Positions 5,760-7,380 of a DNA stretch of 7,380 nucleotides are shown piece by piece. Source of the DNA: Bacillota bacterium. GTDB taxonomy: Bacteria > Bacillota_A > Clostridia > DSM-8532. The notes beneath the pieces were generated by a model, which did not search any database, had not been told where the DNA came from, and worked only from the letters and a program-made list of their open reading frames with translations. Numbering within the stretch: the stretch's first letter is position 1; each line of letters begins with the position of its first letter. Both the position numbers and the translations under genes were made by a program. Where the stretch lies: assembly GCA_023424865.1 (NCBI GenBank), contig JAFADM010000109.1, positions 1 through 7,380 of the forward strand, in the 5' to 3' direction.

Positions 5760-6785
5760 ATGAGCAGCCGTATACCCGCACCCCATATGCCTGTTTTTAA
5801 TCCGGAGGTTTATTTTTGCCGCCGGGCCAGACACCCGTTTACCCTGGACGGCAATCTGGAAAAGGCTTTTTGGGAAAGCGCAGCATGGACTAAGGATTTT
5901 GTGGATATCGAAGGAGATATCCGTCCCAGGCCCAGGTTTCAGACCCGGGTAAAGATGCTTTGGGATGATAATTCAATTTATTTCGGTGCGGAGCTTTGGG
6001 GGGATGAAATATGGGCCAATGTGACCCAAAGAGATGATGTTATCTTCAGGGACAATGATTTTGAAATCTTTATTGATCCGGATTCCGATACCCAATGCTA
6101 TTGCGAATTTGAGATGAACGCCCGCAATACGGTATGGGATCTTTTGCTTACCAAGGCCTACCGGGACGGAGGAAAGCCGGTTAACAGCTTTGATATAAAG
6201 GGATTGGAGAGCGCGGTGAAAATCCACGGGGATTTGAATAATCCCTATGGCTCCAATACCCGGTGGACCTGCGAGGTGGCTATGCCCTTCACCTCACTTT
6301 TGGAATGTGTGGGTCAGGGAAAGGACACACCCAAACCGGGTGATTTCTGGCGTGTGAATTTTTCCCGGGTTCAATGGACCGTGGATATTATTGACGGCCA
6401 ATACATTAAAAGAACGGATCTCCTGTCGGGCGCTCCCCTCCCGGAGGATAACTGGGTATGGTCGCCCATGGGCATTGTCAATATGCATTATCCGGAGCTG
6501 TGGGGATTTGTATTCTTCTGCCGGGAGGATGAGAATTATGCCATTCCTGAAGACGAAAGGCTCAAATGGGATATGCGCTGTCTGTACTATGCACAGCATG
6601 CCCATTACGACCAATACGGGTGCTTTACCGTCCAGCTTCCGTCCTTGAGGGAAGGCTTTACCCCAAAGGTGCAAATAACGGACAACAGCTTTGAAATTAC
6701 CTGCCCGTCTTCCGATGGGACACGGGAACTGGTTCTTTTGGCGGACGGGAAGATTATGTCTTTTTCGGGAAAGGATAAACGATGA
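5760..6785 (+). CDS. Stand-alone CBM9-like (carbohydrate-binding family 9-like, DOMON-type fold) protein
   Basis: The product has 341 residues. The N-terminal text FTLDGNLEKAFWESAAW (27-43), then RPRFQTRVKMLWDDNSIYFGAEL (57-79, quoted in parts: RPRFQTRV, WDDNSIYF) and DNDFEIFIDPD (98-108), is the hallmark of the CBM9-like family, usually annotated only as 'carbohydrate-binding family 9-like protein'. Further conserved-looking blocks are NARNTVWDLLL (120-130), WRVNFSRVQW (197-206) and NWVWSPMGIVNMHYPELWG (231-249). The protein has one such module plus a C-terminal extension and no attached catalytic domain. It has no signal peptide or transmembrane helix and so is predicted to be cytoplasmic, unlike secreted CBM9 modules of xylanases. 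Its stop overlaps the start of the GH18 gene by 4 bases, so the two are probably translationally coupled and may work together. The role could be sugar binding, handing substrate to the hydrolase, or an unrecognised activity. Confidence 0.85.
   Translation: MSSRIPAPHMPVFNPEVYFCRRARHPFTLDGNLEKAFWESAAWTKDFVDIEGDIRPRPRFQTRVKMLWDDNSIYFGAELWGDEIWANVTQRDDVIFRDNDFEIFIDPDSDTQCYCEFEMNARNTVWDLLLTKAYRDGGKPVNSFDIKGLESAVKIHGDLNNPYGSNTRWTCEVAMPFTSLLECVGQGKDTPKPGDFWRVNFSRVQWTVDIIDGQYIKRTDLLSGAPLPEDNWVWSPMGIVNMHYPELWGFVFFCREDENYAIPEDERLKWDMRCLYYAQHAHYDQYGCFTVQLPSLREGFTPKVQITDNSFEITCPSSDGTRELVLLADGKIMSFSGKDKR
6770..6775 (+). promoter_or_regulatory. Ribosome binding site of the GH18 gene inside the CBM9-like gene
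   Basis: AAAGGA, within the last codons of the CBM9-like gene, lies 6 bases before ATG 6782. It supports that start and the 4-base ATGA overlap. Confidence 0.55.
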
Positions 6786-7380
6786 AGATATTGGGATATT
6801 TAGGAAATAACGGTGTGATTACCGAACAGGATGCCAAACGCCTGACACATATTCATGTGGCCTTTGGCCATTTAGGCATTGACGGCAGTATTGATGTAAG
6901 CCATTTGAACATACACGATAGAATGGCTCAAATACGAAAGTGGAATCCGGATATAAAAATACTTGTTTCAATCGTTCCCAGGGAACCGGATGCCTTTACG
7001 GTTTGTGCGGCATCGGAAGAGCTTCGCAAAAAGGTGGGTCAGTCCTGCTGCGAAATGGTAAGGGATTATCATTTTGACGGAGTGGATTTTGACTGGGAAT
7101 ACCCTTGCGTACCTTCCAACGGAATGAACAGCCATCCTTCGGATAAGCAAAACTTTACGCTTTTTTGCGGGGAAGTGCGCAAAAGCTTTGACGCCATGGG
7201 CGGCTCGCCTCTTTTGTCCATAGCCGCCGGTGCGGATATCTATTATGTGGAAAGCGTGGAGTTGCCCGCATTGGCAGGTATTCTGGATTATATCTGTCTT
7301 ATGACCTATGATCTTAAATGTGGGTTCCATGCGCTGGCAGGGCATCACACCCCTTTGTACTCCTCAACGGGAGATGTGTT
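6782..7380 (+). CDS. Glycoside hydrolase family 18, chitinase-like, 3' partial
   Basis: The frame is open from ATG 6782 to the right edge (199 full codons) without a stop. It begins MKILGYLGNNGV, the first strand of a GH18 barrel, with no signal peptide, so the enzyme is probably cytoplasmic. HIHVAFGHL is strand 2 and KILVSIVP is strand 3. HFDGVDFDWEYP holds the DxxDxDxE signature, with Asp99, Asp102 and Asp104 leading to the catalytic acid Glu106. LSIAAGA follows, then MTYDL at 174-178 with the substrate-stabilising Tyr176 and Asp177 expected in chitinases. The cleaved bond should be a beta-1,4 linkage next to GlcNAc, with help from the substrate's N-acetyl group. The WEYP and MTYD motifs favour a chitinase type over the endo-beta-N-acetylglucosaminidase type. 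All catalytic residues are present; the missing part is the last third to half of the barrel. The gene overlaps the CBM9-like gene by 4 bases. Confidence 0.9.
   Translation, partial: MKILGYLGNNGVITEQDAKRLTHIHVAFGHLGIDGSIDVSHLNIHDRMAQIRKWNPDIKILVSIVPREPDAFTVCAASEELRKKVGQSCCEMVRDYHFDGVDFDWEYPCVPSNGMNSHPSDKQNFTLFCGEVRKSFDAMGGSPLLSIAAGADIYYVESVELPALAGILDYICLMTYDLKCGFHALAGHHTPLYSSTGDV

Noticed and set aside
6968..7348. Minus-strand open frame near the right edge
   Set aside because: It is opposite the GH18 reading frame, which carries the DGVDFDWEYP and MTYDL motifs on the plus strand.
1..7380. tRNA, rRNA, CRISPR array, insertion sequence or attachment site
   Set aside because: I saw no cloverleaf-like sequence, spaced direct repeats, transposase motif or terminal inverted repeats. 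Almost the whole window is coding.

Overview
The window looks like part of a carbohydrate-utilisation island from a Gram-positive anaerobe, most likely a clostridial Firmicute. The reasons are purine-rich AGGAGG-type ribosome binding sites, roughly balanced base composition, a LipO/YtcQ-like ABC solute-binding protein, and cysteine-rich proteins with no export signal. Species cannot be named from the sequence. All supported genes are on the + strand.

Layout: (1) The 3' part of an extracellular solute-binding protein enters at the left edge and stops at 1448. A strong intrinsic terminator follows at 1458-1495. (2) After a short leader with an unusual CTATA/TATAG dyad comes a 71-codon ORF (1559-1774) that reads like the N-terminal piece of a larger protein. 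(3) An 854-residue transglutaminase-superfamily protein (1798-4362) has an apparently active N-terminal papain-like domain, an Ig-like segment, a second transglutaminase-like domain lacking the nucleophile, and a thioredoxin-like C-terminus. (4) A GH29 alpha-L-fucosidase (4398-5681) follows. (5) After a 78-base gap carrying a second copy of the CTATA/TATAG element comes a stand-alone CBM9-like protein (5760-6785). (6) A GH18 chitinase-like gene overlaps it by 4 bases (from 6782) and runs off the right edge.

Working model (inference): the solute-binding protein captures a sugar or glycopeptide outside the cell and an ABC transporter, not in the window, imports it. The transglutaminase/PNGase-like protein, fucosidase, CBM9-like protein and GH18 enzyme all lack signal peptides, so they would act on it in the cytoplasm. 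A fucosylated, GlcNAc-containing glycan or glycopeptide (for example a host N-glycan core) would explain this mix of enzymes, but the substrate is not proven. The most interesting points are the cytosolic transglutaminase-plus-glycosidase combination, its duplicated dead domain, and the repeated dyad element preceding two of the gene groups.
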